A stretch of 64,000 nucleotides of DNA from Euptelea pleiosperma (Eukaryota > Streptophyta > Magnoliopsida > Ranunculales > Eupteleaceae): positions 30,697,913 to 30,761,912 of the forward strand of contig CM068547.1 in assembly GCA_035048495.1 (NCBI GenBank), in the 5' to 3' direction. Positions 46,001 to 58,108 of this stretch are shown piece by piece; positions within the stretch are counted from its first letter, which is position 1; each line of letters starts with the position of its first letter. A program made the position numbers and the translations under genes. Below the pieces are notes generated by a model that made no database searches, was not told where the DNA came from, and saw only the letters and a program-made list of their open reading frames with translations.

Positions 46001-49000
46001 ATCTCTTCCACTCGAGATCTCCTTGGTGGGACACATTAAATAGTTGCGTCCAACCCCTTCATATGTGCCACATGTACTGGTATGCCGTTGATATACCATC
46101 CTTATAGTTCACCGGATGGATGCTGTAGATTTTCTCTAAAGATGTTTCCTGTCATAATATTTCAATTTCATGGGCACCTACCCTTATGATAATTAGCACC
46201 TCGACACCAACTTCTAGAATAATGACATCATACACCTTTTTATTCATATACACAACAATTATTTCCATATCCAACAGCTAGCATTGGGGCGCTAATTACC
46301 GTTGGGGCTATGGTTTTTGAGAAGCATGTGCATGCATAGAGGCATGTACAAAGAATGTAGTTGGGAGTGCGGTAAACTCAGCTTATGGGTGTAGTGTTTG
46401 TTTGGAAGGGGATTATGAAGATTTCTGCAAAATTCTCCAAGGGGGTGAAGCACAAGGTAGGGCTTGGGGATAGGGTGAGATTTTGGGAGGACATGCGGTG
46501 TGACGAATTTCCCCTTGTGGAGGAATTTCCCAGGCTTTTCCATCTTTCTGTTAAGAAGAATTCCTCTATTTAGTTCTGCGTTATTTGAGAAGGGAAGACT
46601 TGACATAGAGCTTCGGTTTCAAAAGAAGGCTGAACAATTGGGAGATTGAAGCCATATCTAGTCTGCTATCTCACCTTTTGGATCGCCATTTGTCTTCTAT
46701 GGTTCTGGATAAGCGCCTTTAGATTTGGTCGAAAGATGGTCGCTTCTCGGTTAAGTCCTTTTATAAGGCTCTTCTCAGCCCTCTGTGTGATAGTTTTCCA
46801 ACTTCTTTCGTTTGGGGATCTAAGTTGCCTTCCAAGGTAGCTTTTTCTTATGGACCGCGACTCTTGACAAGATTTTGATGGTGGATCATTTGATTTCCTA
46901 ATGGTTCATCATTGCGGACAAGTGTTCAATGTGTAAACATAGTGGGAATCTGTTGATCATCTTTTGAGGTGTTGTAACGTAGCGAGAGCAGTGTGGATGA
47001 AATTCTTTGTAGATTTTGGGATGGTTTGGTTTATGCCGGGATCATTGGCGAGTCTTATTGCGAGTTGGTATACTTTGCCTTCTCTTCTAGAGGTTGAGTA
47101 TTATGGCGGATGCTTCCCTTTGATATTGGTTGGGGAATCTGGAAGGAGAGAAATTCTAGAATATTTGAAGTGAAGGAGAGGAGATGGCGAGTATAATTCT
47201 AAATATCAATGGTTTTATGTTTCTATGGTCTCAAACATTTATTTTGAATGTCGCGGTATCTTATTTGATGTTTTGTTTTTCGTTGGGATCTTATATGTTC
47301 GAGAGAGGGGGATTAGTACCATTTCGTCTTTTTAGTAATGCTTGTTTTGAGGTTTTTCTTTTAGTAAGTCATCTCGACCTCTAGCTGCCTTTTTAATCTT
47401 CTTTTAGCGCTTCGCCTTTAATAAATTCTACAATTATCGAAAAAATGCACAAAGAAGGTGGAACCCACTTTTTGACAGGTCCCACCTTTAGATCTCTTAA
47501 GCCAAAAATGAACCCAATTGGATGATCATAATTATTTGATCTACAGTTTGCTCTGGATCTTTCATCATATTCTTTCTAGACTTCGAAGAGACTGCAGTAT
47601 ATTTTCAGATAAGTTTGATTGCTAGCAGACTAGATCTTCTACATGGAACGTAATGAATGATGGGTCCTGATCCCATGCATGTATACCATGTGCTTATCCA
47701 TACTGTTTATAGTGTATTTGACCCAGACTTCAGGTTTTGACCAATCTGCAAATTTTCCTTAATGTGCTTCTTAATTTTTCATCTATCTCAAGGATTATTA
47801 CAAAGTGTTGGAGGTTGATTATGACGCAACAGATGAGAAAATCAGATTAAATTATCGAAGACTTGCACTGGTCAGTGATCTATCCTTTCTGATTAGCTTC
47901 TTAAATTGCAGTCTGCGATTGCTTCATAATAAAGTTAACATTCTATTGTTGTCTATCCATAGAAGTGGCATCCCGACAAACATAAGGGTGACAATGCTGT
48001 CACTGCAAAGTTCCAAGAGATTAATGAAGCTTACAAAGGTAATTCTCTTGAATCCTTGCGTAATTGAAAATGTTGAGCTGCTCCTGCCATCATGATGAAC
48101 ACATTTTTTTTTTGATAAGTATGATGAACACATTTTGTCTCATCCTTCTCGTGTTTTAGACAGATAGGATTTGAATTAGATCATTTGTGTTCACAATGAC
48201 AAAGGTTTCCTATTCTTGATTTCTATACCTAAATTTCTTCTGTCTGTGCATCAATTTTCACCAGCCAGTCAGTGGGTGACCTCCAGGATTGGAGATCGCT
48301 CAGATATCGATATCTTATTGACCAGTTATCTTAATCATCCACTCAAGAGCAAAAAGTGGTCCAATACTTGGATGACTAAATGAATGACATGCAGTTTGAC
48401 TGTTTTGCAAAAGCGAATTTATAGACAGCTAGGAATCTTTGGATTTTATGATTGTCAGATTTGTTCTTGAGCTATAGAGCATCTAAGTGGTGTGCTAACA
48501 ATTGAGCATCCTGGATTCATATATAGGTGGACCATGTTTATAGTGCAAGGGACCCAAAACGTTTGTATTAACAGTGTTAAAAAGTGAGTCTTACATGAGG
48601 CAGTTTGCCTTGTGAGGTGAGGTGTAAGCCTCGAGGCGGTATGAGCGTAAGCCTCGACTCTTTTTTTTTCCTCCCAAAAATAACTAGTTTTTTTTTTATA
48701 AAAATCATAATAAATTTTTGAAAAATGAAGTAACCATAAAAGAAAAAGAAAACAAGAAAATTAATTTGTTAGCTCTTCCATTTTTAATGATTGACCTCAA
48801 CGGGTTATAGTTCCGAGCCAAATACTTGATACGTTTAGTCGCCAATTCATCATCAACACTCAATAGTTAAAAAAAAATACATGTACAACATCCATGGTTC
48901 AAATTCTCGTTCCGCCTTGGCTGAGACATCTTGTTCTAGTAGTGTGTACCAAGACGATAACATAGGAGAATGTATTGTTTCATTCCAAAAGCCTAATTTA

Positions 49001-51108
49001 AGTACTAAAACTGGTTTAAAAAGCTTATTTTCATGGTATATGTTTTTTATGACACACATAAATGCTTTTGTAGTCTAATTAAGACGACCAGGATCTCGCT
49101 TTGGTTCAACAGAGGTCTTGAGTTCAAATCCTCCTGGGGCCACCCCCCCTTGGATATTTCCCAGGAGACCTGGCACTTGTGGAATGGGTAACATATGTGC
49201 CTTGCGGGACTTAATTGGGTGCTCTAAGAGGCCTGAATACCCATGGTATCAAAAAATAGTAATCTTATCGAGATATATATTGCTTTTCTATTGTCTTGTT
49301 AATGAAATTGGGCATAATCGCAAAATCGTGGAAATGTTTTTTACAGAAGATATAAAATAAGATTCATGTTGCTGACCCCAAACATTTGGGATAAGGCGTG
49401 GATGATGACGAATTGTGTGTTCTTGAATTGTCGTGTTGTAAGGAATCTGTAGGAAGTAATAGAAAAGAATTTGGATGAGGAATGAGATCATAATCACAAA
49501 ATCTCCCAACATGAGAAAAGTAGGGCAAAATAACTTAGCTTTGAGTTTTCCTCAAATAAGAGGAAAAAGATAGTTAAAACTATCTTCTTTTAGGTCATTT
49601 AGATCATTAAAAACCATTATGAGAGACATTTTTTGGGAAAAAAAGAAGAAAAATATATTAAAAAATCAAGGTTTTAAAGGTTCAACTAGCTATGGGAAAC
49701 ATTTTGAGGAAAAATAAAAAAAATATTTAAAAAAATAGTTTTTAATGGTTCAACCAGCCCATTACTATGCACAGGTGAGGTTCTTACATTGACTAAGGCT
49801 TAAGCCTCAAAAAGTTCGGTTGAGGCTTAAGTATTGAGGCAAGGTGTACGCCTCAAAACATACCTTTTAAAACAGTGTACCAGTTATGGACATGAAACAC
49901 CTTCCTATAAGATTTTGGTGTCAGTGGGGGAATACCTATGATGCTTAAGATTCCTTAAAAACTAGCATCCTATCTAAGCAGTAAACTAATTGAAGAACTG
50001 TTATGTGGATAATGTAACTCCATGAATCTGTTGCTCGTTGATTTTTGCAGTTTTGAGTGATCCAGCTACACGATTTGATTATGATCTAACTGGAGCTTAT
50101 GAGATTGATAAATACACATTGCGAGTAAGGAGTCCTATCTGTTCATCCTCACTAGAAATGCCAATTTACGTTGATTTGGGATCATTTAGGACTTTTAAGC
50201 TGCAGCTCGTTTATGATACATACTGATTATGGGGGATGATCTCTCATATTAATACAGGAATATCTAACCAGATTCAAGGGAATGATACTTACCTGCAATG
50301 GACTTGGTATTGATCATGCTTCATTATGGTAATTTGTTGCCAATTTTGTGACCTGGCTTTCCTTTTTTGTCAAAAATTTCTGTATTGAGCATGGGAGTGC
50401 TAATTCAACATTGTCAAAGACTACCATGAACAGACCTTAATATACATTGTTTTGGTTTTATTGCATTACAATGTGTACAACTTTTAATACTTTTTAATGT
50501 ATCTCAAGTGATCTATATGCATTTCACTAAATCCTCCAGTTGCATGAACTAATAACTTTTTTTTATAGTTATGAACTAATAATTATAACAATATAAATTT
50601 CAATATTACATGAGACAATCAAGAATGTAAGTTTGCATAAACCATGTCAAGCAAATGTTAGGTAGGACACTGTTATGTTACCAATCAATGGGTCATCTCT
50701 TGGATGGGCCACTAAAAGTTGTATGGAAAGTTTTTTCTAAGTATCCTATCAATAACATTCTTCCCTACGGTCATTGCATTACAAGTGGCTTTTTATGACT
50801 GTTCGCAAATATGTGTTTGGTCAGAAAGAATCATGCAATCAGTATGATTTTGTGGTGCCAATCCTTCTAATCTCATATTTTTCATGGTGCCAAACCCAAA
50901 GATTGTCCCATTGATTGGATGTTCTTTGTTAATGGACCACCTACAAAATGCAGAAACTAGTATTTTATAATACATACTGCTGCTACAGATGAGACTTGTA
51001 CAGAACTCTATCACCACTATCGTGTCAATTTGCAAATTAATTCTAGTTTTGATGTATTTATGCAGGGCACAGCAGCTGATGGAAACTAATGAGTGTGTGG
51101 ATAAATAA
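43066..51108 (+). CDS. Small J-domain (DnaJ/HSP40) protein, six exons
   Basis: Exons: 43066-43092, 47793-47870, 47963-48038, 50051-50124, 50258-50328, 51066-51108. All junctions are GT-AG and in phase. The product is 122 residues. The J domain spans roughly residues 10-68 ([23 protein letters not shown] motif at 38-40 within [29 protein letters not shown]). A 50-residue tail follows with no Gly/Phe region or zinc finger, so this is a class III (type C) J protein. J domains stimulate Hsp70 ATPase activity; client and location are not visible, and there is no signal peptide or membrane segment. The start is the ATG opening a nine-codon exon 1, in frame with the J domain. Intron 1 (4.7 kb) holds a hAT-like MITE and a LINE; intron 3 holds a LINE-tail insertion and a SINE. 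Confidence 0.92.
44840..45207. repeat. hAT-like MITE with GGTTCCGG interior
   Basis: A perfect 8-bp target duplication GGTGAACC (44832-44839, 45208-45215) flanks TAGGGGTCTCAA and the inverse TTGACACCCCTA. The interior repeats CGGTTCC/GGAACCG. It lies in J-protein intron 1. It is the better-bounded relative of 35235-35640. Confidence 0.85.
46330..47435 (+). mobile_element. 5'-truncated LINE, defective, in J-protein intron 1
   Basis: The plus strand reads [20 protein letters not shown], then [20 protein letters not shown] and CSMCKHSGN, paralogous to the LINE at 9711-11347. It ends TTTAATAAATTCTACAATTATCGAAAAAA, the same 3' end as that LINE. Stop codons and frameshifts are present. It lies in the sense direction of its host gene. 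Confidence 0.82.
48108..48120 (-). mobile_element. 13-bp LINE-tail insertion with 16-bp target duplication
   Basis: ATGATGAACACATTTT occurs at 48092-48107 and 48121-48136. Between them is only TTTTTTGATAAGT, which on the minus strand is ACTTATC plus six A, the 3' end of the LINE at 9711-11347. It lies in J-protein intron 3. Confidence 0.7.
48575..49885. repeat. GAGGCTTAAGCCTC-type element, interrupted
   Basis: The left part (48575-48660, CAGTGTTAAAAAGTGAGTC then GTAAGCCTCGAGGCGG) and right part (49785-49880, GGCTTAAGCCTC..., ending CTTTTAAAACAGTG) have inverted ends and the same GAGGCTTA motifs. The 1.1 kb between includes a SINE at 49085-49258. A target duplication is not visible. Confidence 0.5.
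49085..49258 (+). mobile_element. SINE, tRNA-like
   Basis: A tRNA-type B box (GAGTTCAAATCCTC) lies near the start. The 3' part GGTGCTCTAAGAGGCCTGAA...CCCATGGTATCAAAAAA matches the SINE at 62971-63205. It sits in J-protein intron 3. Confidence 0.65.
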
Positions 51109-51199
51109 GGTTAGGAATTTTTCTATCCATTTCAGTTATTTTAAGTTGCTTCTTTTAATAATTCCCCCACACATGGAGATCATGTTGGACAATCAGACC

Positions 51200-51600
51200 A
51201 CACATTGAGTTTTCCTTGTCATGATATGATCATCCTCACAAAAATTGAATCCATTACATTACTAGCCATATGAAAAGTTGACCTAAAGTAATGGTTTAAT
51301 TGGATAATCCGTATTTTCAAATTCAGCTTTTTTCAAGGCTAGGAATGTTGGAATGAACTTATTTTTTGTGAGGACTGTATGGACAACTCACTACATGGTT
51401 GGATTTGACACGCCTATGTGGGTCTCATATGGAGATGAATCAGTGGTTGATTTTTTTGTGAGAACCATGGAGACTGCTCACAAAAATGCAGCCTGTCCTG
51501 ACATTTTCTAGCCCTATGAAAAGTGGATTACAAGTAGAAAAAGTCTGTTGGACCGTCTATTTCACCGTTAACTTTAATTCCACAGAGGCATATCAAATGG
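51200..51600. repeat. Family D foldback MITE copies after the J-protein gene
   Basis: Arms CCTCACAAAAATTGAATCC...GACCTAAAGTAATGG and the inverse AGGAATGTTGGAATGAACTTATTTTTTGTGAGG form one palindrome (51210-51380). A further arm at 51480-51590 contains CCTATGAAAAGTGGATTACAAG, also found at 60172-60195. The frame at 51486-51887 runs over it and has no recognisable domain. Confidence 0.55.
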
Positions 51601-52550
51601 CATTTCAAATTAATCCACATGGGCCCCACAGGGGCTCCACAGACATGCAAAATGGTGTGATGCTAATGACCATATTACGAAAACATAAAAATTTGACAAG
51701 GTTTCAAACATCAATATGGGTTTATGCTACAGGCTTGAGGGAAGGTACACAATCATCTCGTCCTGAAAATATTGCTACAAGAACTTGGTTGAATATGTAC
51801 TGTTGTATAATCAACCCCTCTGTGGGTCCAATTCAGATACCTGAAATTCGTGGGAGAACTCATAGAAGCATGAGAAAAAAAGGCTAAATGTGTATGATCT
51901 TTCGGATATGATATTTTTTCACCTTGCCTCGGTGCTGGTATCTTGTTAAAGTTATAAATTTTACACATGGCTATGTACTATTAGTTTTTTGTAATTGTGT
52001 TTTATAACATAAAATTAGAGGTGGCCAAATGATGCGAGGTAAAATACTTATGCACAAAGTAAAATTAATGACCAAACATTTTCATGATTCTAGTTTATAG
52101 ATTGAAATTTTTGCATAATGAATTTGGAAGAAGTCTGTGTTAAGGAAATAGATTCTTTAGGAACCACTCGGTGGGTGTGTATATGAACTTGTCAAATCAT
52201 GATTGGATTGTATTCAACTAGTGTTCATAATTGACCTATGATTTCAATTCACCATTCAACTATTAATAATGAGTCAAAATCAGTGAATTCAGATTCATGT
52301 GAAGAGATCAATATAATCTTTACACCAGCTGTCTATGTGATGTAACCCTTCCTCTTTGTTAATGTTTGAAACCAGCAATGCAATGTAAAGAGTGTCATTG
52401 CAGGCGGATCTACGTCATCGCTCTACTCATGGTGTTTTGTGTAAAAAGACGAATGATGATATCTAGTCATGGTTCAATTGAAAATTGGCAATCTTTCATC
52501 TCAACTAGGAGATGGGCTTTTACAAATAAGATCTGACAGAAATGCACCCT

Positions 52551-52953
52551 TAGTGCATCTCCAACCCTACCCTACCCTAAACACTTAAATTAGGGTAGAG
52601 AAGACTCTCCCTTACCTAAAACATTGAAAGCTCTCCAATGGTCCACCCTAAACTCTACTCTTCCCTAAATATAAGAACCAATAGAAAAGAGGAAAAATAA
52701 CAAAAAGTATAAGAAGTGGACATAGGTGACATTAAGTAAAAAAGATGGAGAGGACAGTCAGTAGAATTAATAAAAAAGAGGGAGGAGAAGGGGGGATAAG
52801 TTTTTAGGATCTCACCCTAACTTTAGGGTAGGATTTGAGGTTACCTTAATATAAAGTGAACTTTAGGGTAGGGATGGAGATGATTTTTTATGTTTTTCAC
52901 CCTATCTTAGAGTAAGGAAGAGAGTTTAGGATAGGGTTGGAGATGCTCTTCAC
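52551..52953. repeat. MITE with (A)GNGCATCTCCAACCCTA ends
   Basis: AGTGCATCTCCAACCCTACC at the left is mirrored by TAGGGTTGGAGATGCTCT at the right, with CCTAAAC/GTTTAGG inside. The interior is rich in TTAGGGTAG/CTACCCTAA. This end type is common in plant MITEs. Confidence 0.7.
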
Positions 52954-53361
52954 ATTTGATTTTTAAAGAGGTAAAAGGTTCACTGGTAAAATCAATTCCC
53001 TCGTTAAAATCCAATCTAAGGAAATTTAGATTACTAGTGAGCCACACGTGTGATTCGTGAGTGAAGGAGCTGTTTCTAGTGGGTGGCACGTGAGCAAGAA
53101 GGGACGTTCTTGAAAGAAGAATTAAAATAGGAAAGTTTTCACCGAAAGGATAGTTTTGGAAGATTACTTTGGAAGGCGTAATCTGTAAATGGTTGCAACT
53201 TTATTCAGTTAGGCAATTATACTGAATAGAAAATTTGAAGTTGCCCTTTTTAATGCAAATATGTATGAAAAGAGGTATGAACTGGAGAGGGGTATTTTGG
53301 AAATAAATTGAAGATTACGTAAGTCTCTTTAAGGGTCAAGTTCGTTATAAAGTAGAATAGA

Positions 53362-54918
53362 CTAGTGTCATTGGCCCGTGCTAAAGTACGGGCGAATAAA
53401 TAAAAAATAGTAATAGTAATGTACAATAAATATAAGTGTGAGAAATAATAATATTATTTTTAATTTATAAAATACTACTTCTAAATAGATGACAAATTAA
53501 TGCCGAAACCCCATACATTGGACGATGATTTTAATGGTCTAATGATGAATTATAATGCTCATGAAAAAATTCCAAAACAAAACAGTAATAAAGAGATACG
53601 TGGATTTTCACATCATTCAGTTTGTTGGACTCAAGAAATTGAAAGCTTTGCAACTACACAATATCATAACTGGGAAAAAAAATACAGACTATAAACCACA
53701 AAAAATATTAGAATAAGAGAAAAAAGTGAAGTTCAAAAAATGGTTTGAGATTACAAATTTTACAGTTATTTCATGTCCATATTCTCACGCTCCAAAAAAA
53801 TGAAATATTTTGCTTACATGCATCTCTGTTAACGGAAAAACAGAAGCAAAAAACTTACATCTTCATCTACAAAAAAAAAAAAAAAACCCTCCAATCAACA
53901 AACAAATCATTAAATGACAGAGACTGATCTCAAGCACAACTTTGCCCATCATCACCAATAACAACAGCACCACCACTGAAAACATCCTTCATCACTTCTT
54001 TTTATTTTTTTGTAGGAATTAGATTTTTCAAAGCCTCCAATCTTTTTGAAAACTCACTTGTTGTGCATGTATGCTATTAACGACATTTCTCAAGCTCGTA
54101 CATGAGCCTCTGATCTTCTTCTCATATTTCTCTTTTCGACTCTGGATGACTCTATATAACGTGCATGATTAGTTTTGGGAGATGGAAAGACGTGTTGAAA
54201 CTTGAAACGTCTTTTGGCAAGGGAGAGATGTTACTGAAAAGGCAAGAGACGTTTATGGGAGAATGAAATGGTTGGGTAAGGGAAAAGCCATTTTGGAAAT
54301 AAAAAGCTATAAAATCCACGTTTTGGTAAGGTCTATGATTGGCATTTTATAAATGGCAGTGGTTGAATAACTTTTTATTTAATGTAAATTATAAAAGGCA
54401 CGTTTTGGTAAGCTGCATGGTTGCAATTCAATAAATGGTAGGGGTTGATTAACTTTTTATTTAATGTATAGGACTTTTATTCATTATTGTTTCTATTTAA
54501 TATAAGGATTTTGAAATGCCAATAGTTTTTTTTTTTTAATGCACCTATTGAGAGAGAATGGAAGGGATAGAAAGTTAATTAGGTCGCTGATGTGGCGCTC
54601 TACATGAGTTGAGTTGTTTTATTTTGATTTCCCTTGTAGAGATATTTTAGGCAACTAAGAGAGAGATCTTAAAAATATTTTTCATGTCATTAATTTTAAA
54701 TGAAAAATGAAAGACGTTTTGGTTTGAGAAATAAATTATTTTATTTAAATTAAGTTTCTAAATTTAGTTGAAGTAGAGACGTTTTGGTTGAGGTAATTAG
54801 AGGTGGTTGACATGGCACTGAGACTTGTTGACATGACACTCTGCATGAAGAGAATGCCATGTCAACTTGATGTGGAGGAGAGAGAGGAACGCTGCCCACT
54901 TCTCTGCTATAGTATAGA
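53362..54918 (-). mobile_element. Non-autonomous Helitron
   Basis: On the minus strand it begins TCTATACTATAGCAGAGAAG after an A (54918; an alternative start is 54926). It ends GGGCCAATGACACTAG before a T, with a GCCCGT/ACGGGC stem ten or so bases before the end. 1.56 kb, no Rep/helicase frame. Internal GGTAAGG...GGTTG-like blocks at 54330 and 54405 are direct repeats. Confidence 0.75.
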
Positions 54919-54972
54919 TATATAGATTAGTTCATTTTTCCATAATTTGGTGGGGGTCCAAAGTGCTATACA

Positions 54973-55194
54973 AACATGGTAGCTCAAATGGTTGGTGTGT
55001 ATCCACCTCTTTGGGGAGGTCGTGGGGTCAAACCCACACAGGCAGGTTTCCTCCTTTGAGTAGTGTGCCAAGTGTAGAAATCCCCTTTACAGCTCAAATG
55101 GTTGGTGTGTATCCACCTCTTTGGGGAGGACGTGGGGTCAAACCCACACAGGCAGGTTTCCTCCTTTGAGGTAACTACGAAAAAAAAAAAAAGA
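54973..55194 (+). mobile_element. tRNA-like SINE, tandem dimer
   Basis: Two near-identical copies start at 54981 and 55091 (period 110). Each has an A-box-like TAGCTCAAATGG (second copy CAGCTCAAATGG) and a B-box-like GGGTCAAACCC. The second ends in an A run (55180-55193). Confidence 0.65.
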
Positions 55195-55239
55195 GTGCTA
55201 TCCAAACAGGTAAATGTCAATTTTTCAATCAATAATGCT

Positions 55240-55860
55240 CTAAAAATCACCCATGAAAATGACTCCAATCCAACACTTAGAAATCACTAATCAGGCTAAT
55301 TTTTGGTTTATATCTCCATCTAGGATTGAGCCAAACATCCATATGGTCAGACTTCTTTAGAAGATGCCACGATATTGTGGGCGGTCAGCAAATTTGCTAT
55401 CAGACTAATTTTGTGTCTATATGTTCATCTAGGGTTGGGCCAAACATCCATGCGATCAGAAATCTCTAAGAAGATGCCTCCATATTGTGGGTGGTCATCT
55501 ATACGGTCCTACGAAACATTTCAGATTTAAAGAACCGAAACAAAACATGAATAAATTAGGTTTGTTTCAGTTCATTTCGTAATGTCTCGGTTTTTTTCTT
55601 GTCAATATAAACTGAGACATTACGATACACATCAAAAAAAAAAATATTTTAAAACATACTTATGCGTTAAATGCATGAATTCGAGAATGTTTTGGAAATA
55701 TTTAACAATGTTTCAGAGTTTTAGAATGTTTCATATTTTTTCAATATTTCAAGAATGTTTCATTTGGTTTCAGAGTTTGTCTCGATTTTTTTACTTGAGT
55801 GAGACATTCCTCCGAAACGGAATTTTAACCCATGATAATATCCAAACTTATCAACTGATG
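55240..55860. repeat. Family A fragment followed by a GAAACATT-type element
   Basis: At 55240-55500 are family A arms (AAATCACTAATCAGGCTAAT, ATCCATATGGTCAG). At 55505-55840 is a degenerate array of GAAACATT/AATGTTTC and GAGACATT motifs, ending GGAATTTTAACCCATG, which resembles the CATGGTTTAAA end class. Target duplication not determined. Confidence 0.45.
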
Positions 55861-56620
55861 ATCATCATCATCGGGATTTCCACCGCACAAACCTTAAGCA
55901 CTATTGGACAAATTTTGAAGAACATCCAATGGCTTGAATATGGGGATGATTTTACCACAATATTGTCCTCCCACTGCAAGGAGATCGGAAAATCATCTAA
56001 CCCATCTCATTCTCCAACGCTGGACATTTCTTTTTTCTTTTTTTTAATCTCTGTTGATGATGTCGATGTCAATTAGGCAGAATAATCTGCACCGTTAGTC
56101 AAGACTCACTAATAATTGGGATGGACAGCATTGGGCCCACCCACTAATAAAAGCTAATGTCCACTTCTGTTAGCAACCCACTGTCTGATTAGAAAAAAGT
56201 TAAAAAGCACTCAAAACACAAAAAAATCTTCCCTGAGCTCTAGAGTCCAGACCGTTGGATGGTTATCTGAATTCCTTGGCGTGAATCCAACGGTGTTGAC
56301 CTAGGTAGAATGTTTTGCAATATAGCGGGGGCCTACATTAATTAGAGAATCATACCGAGAAAAAAGAGCGAAAAAAAAAAAAAAAAAATCGAATTATCTT
56401 TTTTTTTTTTCTCCTTTTATCTTTCTCGTTTTACCGGAGAAGAAACCGAAGGAGAGCTCGCAACCAAGAAAACTATGAGCAAGAAGAAACCATTAAATCA
56501 TACCAACGGTGGAGATTGATTCACTCCACTGTCTGTGTAGAGAATCCATCCGCATCTAATTTTGGATATAGGGTTGCAGATGGGAGGAAGGACGACACCT
56601 TTTACACAAAACTCCTTGAT

Positions 56621-57139
56621 TCAATCAGAAGAGGACACGAACAAACGAATTTGTTCGAGAAAACTGATATTCCCAGGCCTATCTTTCCTGTTCACGTAAC
56701 CCTTCGCCTCCTCCTCAGAGTACTCACAAAACCCCTTCTCTCCGTTCCTCCTCCACAGCTCCTCCCCGTAGCTCCTGTGCGCGTAATACGCCTCTGCCTC
56801 CACCACCTCTGACCCTTCGATACGGATTGGCAGCCTCTCGTAGTTGCCAAGACTCGTTCCTTCCAACTCGTCCATCCGGTTGAGTACGGGTCCCGACACG
56901 GCGTAGAGCTCGCCCCAGACACGGTCGCCGGAGCCTGGGAGATTGAGGAGAAAGGGGACACGGTAGGGTCCACAGACAAGGGGGTATTTCTCTATGGTGC
57001 GGTATACGCCGTGGTATATGACATCGCCTGTACGGATCATGTCTTGTATGAGGTGGTGGTTGGAGAAGCCTTGTTTCAAGGTGCCGTATGTGAAGATTAG
57101 AGTTCGATTCTCGTTCTCATTCGAATCATCGGCGCCCAT
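56621..57139 (-). CDS. Gamma-glutamylcyclotransferase, AIG2-like family
   Basis: Single exon, 172 residues from the ATG at 57139; the longer frame beginning at 57157 starts with GTG and is not used. Residues 14-24 ([11 protein letters not shown]) are the hallmark substrate-binding loop of the GGCT/AIG2 fold. Residues 73-79 (RVWGELYAV) and 88-94 (RMDELEG) match the conserved core; an acidic residue of the latter segment is the likely catalytic base. This matches the plant group annotated as putative gamma-glutamylcyclotransferases. These enzymes release 5-oxoproline from gamma-glutamyl amino acids or peptides; the plant substrate is uncertain. No signal peptide, so probably cytosolic. The neighbours give no pathway context. 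The 5' flank contains a pyrimidine/purine-rich stretch (57165-57210), and a repeat begins 400 bp upstream. Confidence 0.93.
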   Translation of the reverse strand: MGADDSNENENRTLIFTYGTLKQGFSNHHLIQDMIRTGDVIYHGVYRTIEKYPLVCGPYRVPFLLNLPGSGDRVWGELYAVSGPVLNRMDELEGTSLGNYERLPIRIEGSEVVEAEAYYAHRSYGEELWRRNGEKGFCEYSEEEAKGYVNRKDRPGNISFLEQIRLFVSSSD

Positions 57140-57544
57140 CTCTCTGTGCCTACCCACGACGTACCTAGGTTTTGCGTTCTCTTCTCTCTGTGATTTCTCT
57201 CTTCTCTCTTGAAGAGTTGAAGTTGAAGGAGGGTTTGTTTGTTGTTTTTTTAATAGGTCGTTTTGTTTTGCTCTCCGAAGTCAGGACTCGGGATAAGTGG
57301 CGTTTGGGAGGGATTGGATGTTTTTTAATTGGTTGGTTGTGGTTCTGCTCTGTGTTGGGCCCGGGCCTTTTTATTATGGGCCGGGTTTGGGCTAGATATT
57401 CCAAGGCCCGATCCAAGCAGCTATGATCCTGAGTCTATTCCGGCCTGGCCCATCCACAGCCCCACTAATAATCAGCTTTTAAATGCGGTGGTGTTGTAGT
57501 TGCTAGTTGATTTTTACCTCCAAAAAAGTGAGAAATCGAAAGCG

Positions 57545-57740
57545 TCCGAGGGAGGCCTTCTAATTTTTGCCAAGTAATTTCTCTTAGAAGTTAAAAGCTA
57601 AAAATTTTATCTTCAGTTTTAAGTTAATTTTTAACTTTTCAAAAGTTACAATATGAAACACATCCAAACTAACTTTTTTACTTTTTGACTTATAAAAGTC
57701 AATAAGTTACTTATTTTTGTGTTGCCAAACGCCCCCTTAA
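57545..57740. repeat. GGGGGCGTTTGGCAAC-ended repeat, inverted copy
   Basis: It ends GTTGCCAAACGCCCCC and contains CTCTTAGAAGTTAAAAGCTAA, as in 16371-16560 in the opposite direction. Confidence 0.6.
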
Positions 57741-57779
57741 ACTTGACTAAATATAGCGTGCCTGCGTGTGAGCAGTACT

Positions 57780-58045
57780 TTGTAAGTATTAAATTGGGGT
57801 GCTTCAATTTAATACTCCAATTGAATGGATTAGAACCATTTTCATGTGTTGATTTTAACCATGGGAATTCCAGCATCATTGACCATTATTTGGGTACAAG
57901 GATCCAAAGGTTTGAAATCACTAATCAGGCTGATTTTTTTGTTCATAGGCCCATCTACGGATTGGCCAAACATCTATATGGTCAGTGTCCCGTATAAGTG
58001 TGCCACATGGCTCATATTGTGGGCGGTCAGCCAAGTTTTACTCCT
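57780..58045. repeat. Family A half element
   Basis: Only one arm plus centre is present: TTGAAATCACTAATCAGGCTGA, TGGCCAAACATCTATATGG, TGTGCCACATGGCTC. Confidence 0.55.
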
Positions 58046-58108
58046 TAAAATCTATAAGAACATGCATGCTTCTTCTGCAAGCCTCTTTTAATGATCACCT
58101 AATAGCAT

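Noticed and set aside
51486..51887. A 133-residue protein gene downstream of the J-protein gene
   Set aside because: Its beginning is family D MITE sequence found elsewhere in the window and the rest shows no domain.
52551..52953. TTAGGGTAG-rich sequence as a telomeric or satellite tract
   Set aside because: The units are irregular and lie within a MITE with clear inverted ends.
57140..57157. Longer start for the gamma-glutamylcyclotransferase (six more residues)
   Set aside because: That codon is GTG; the first ATG is at 57139 and suits the family length.
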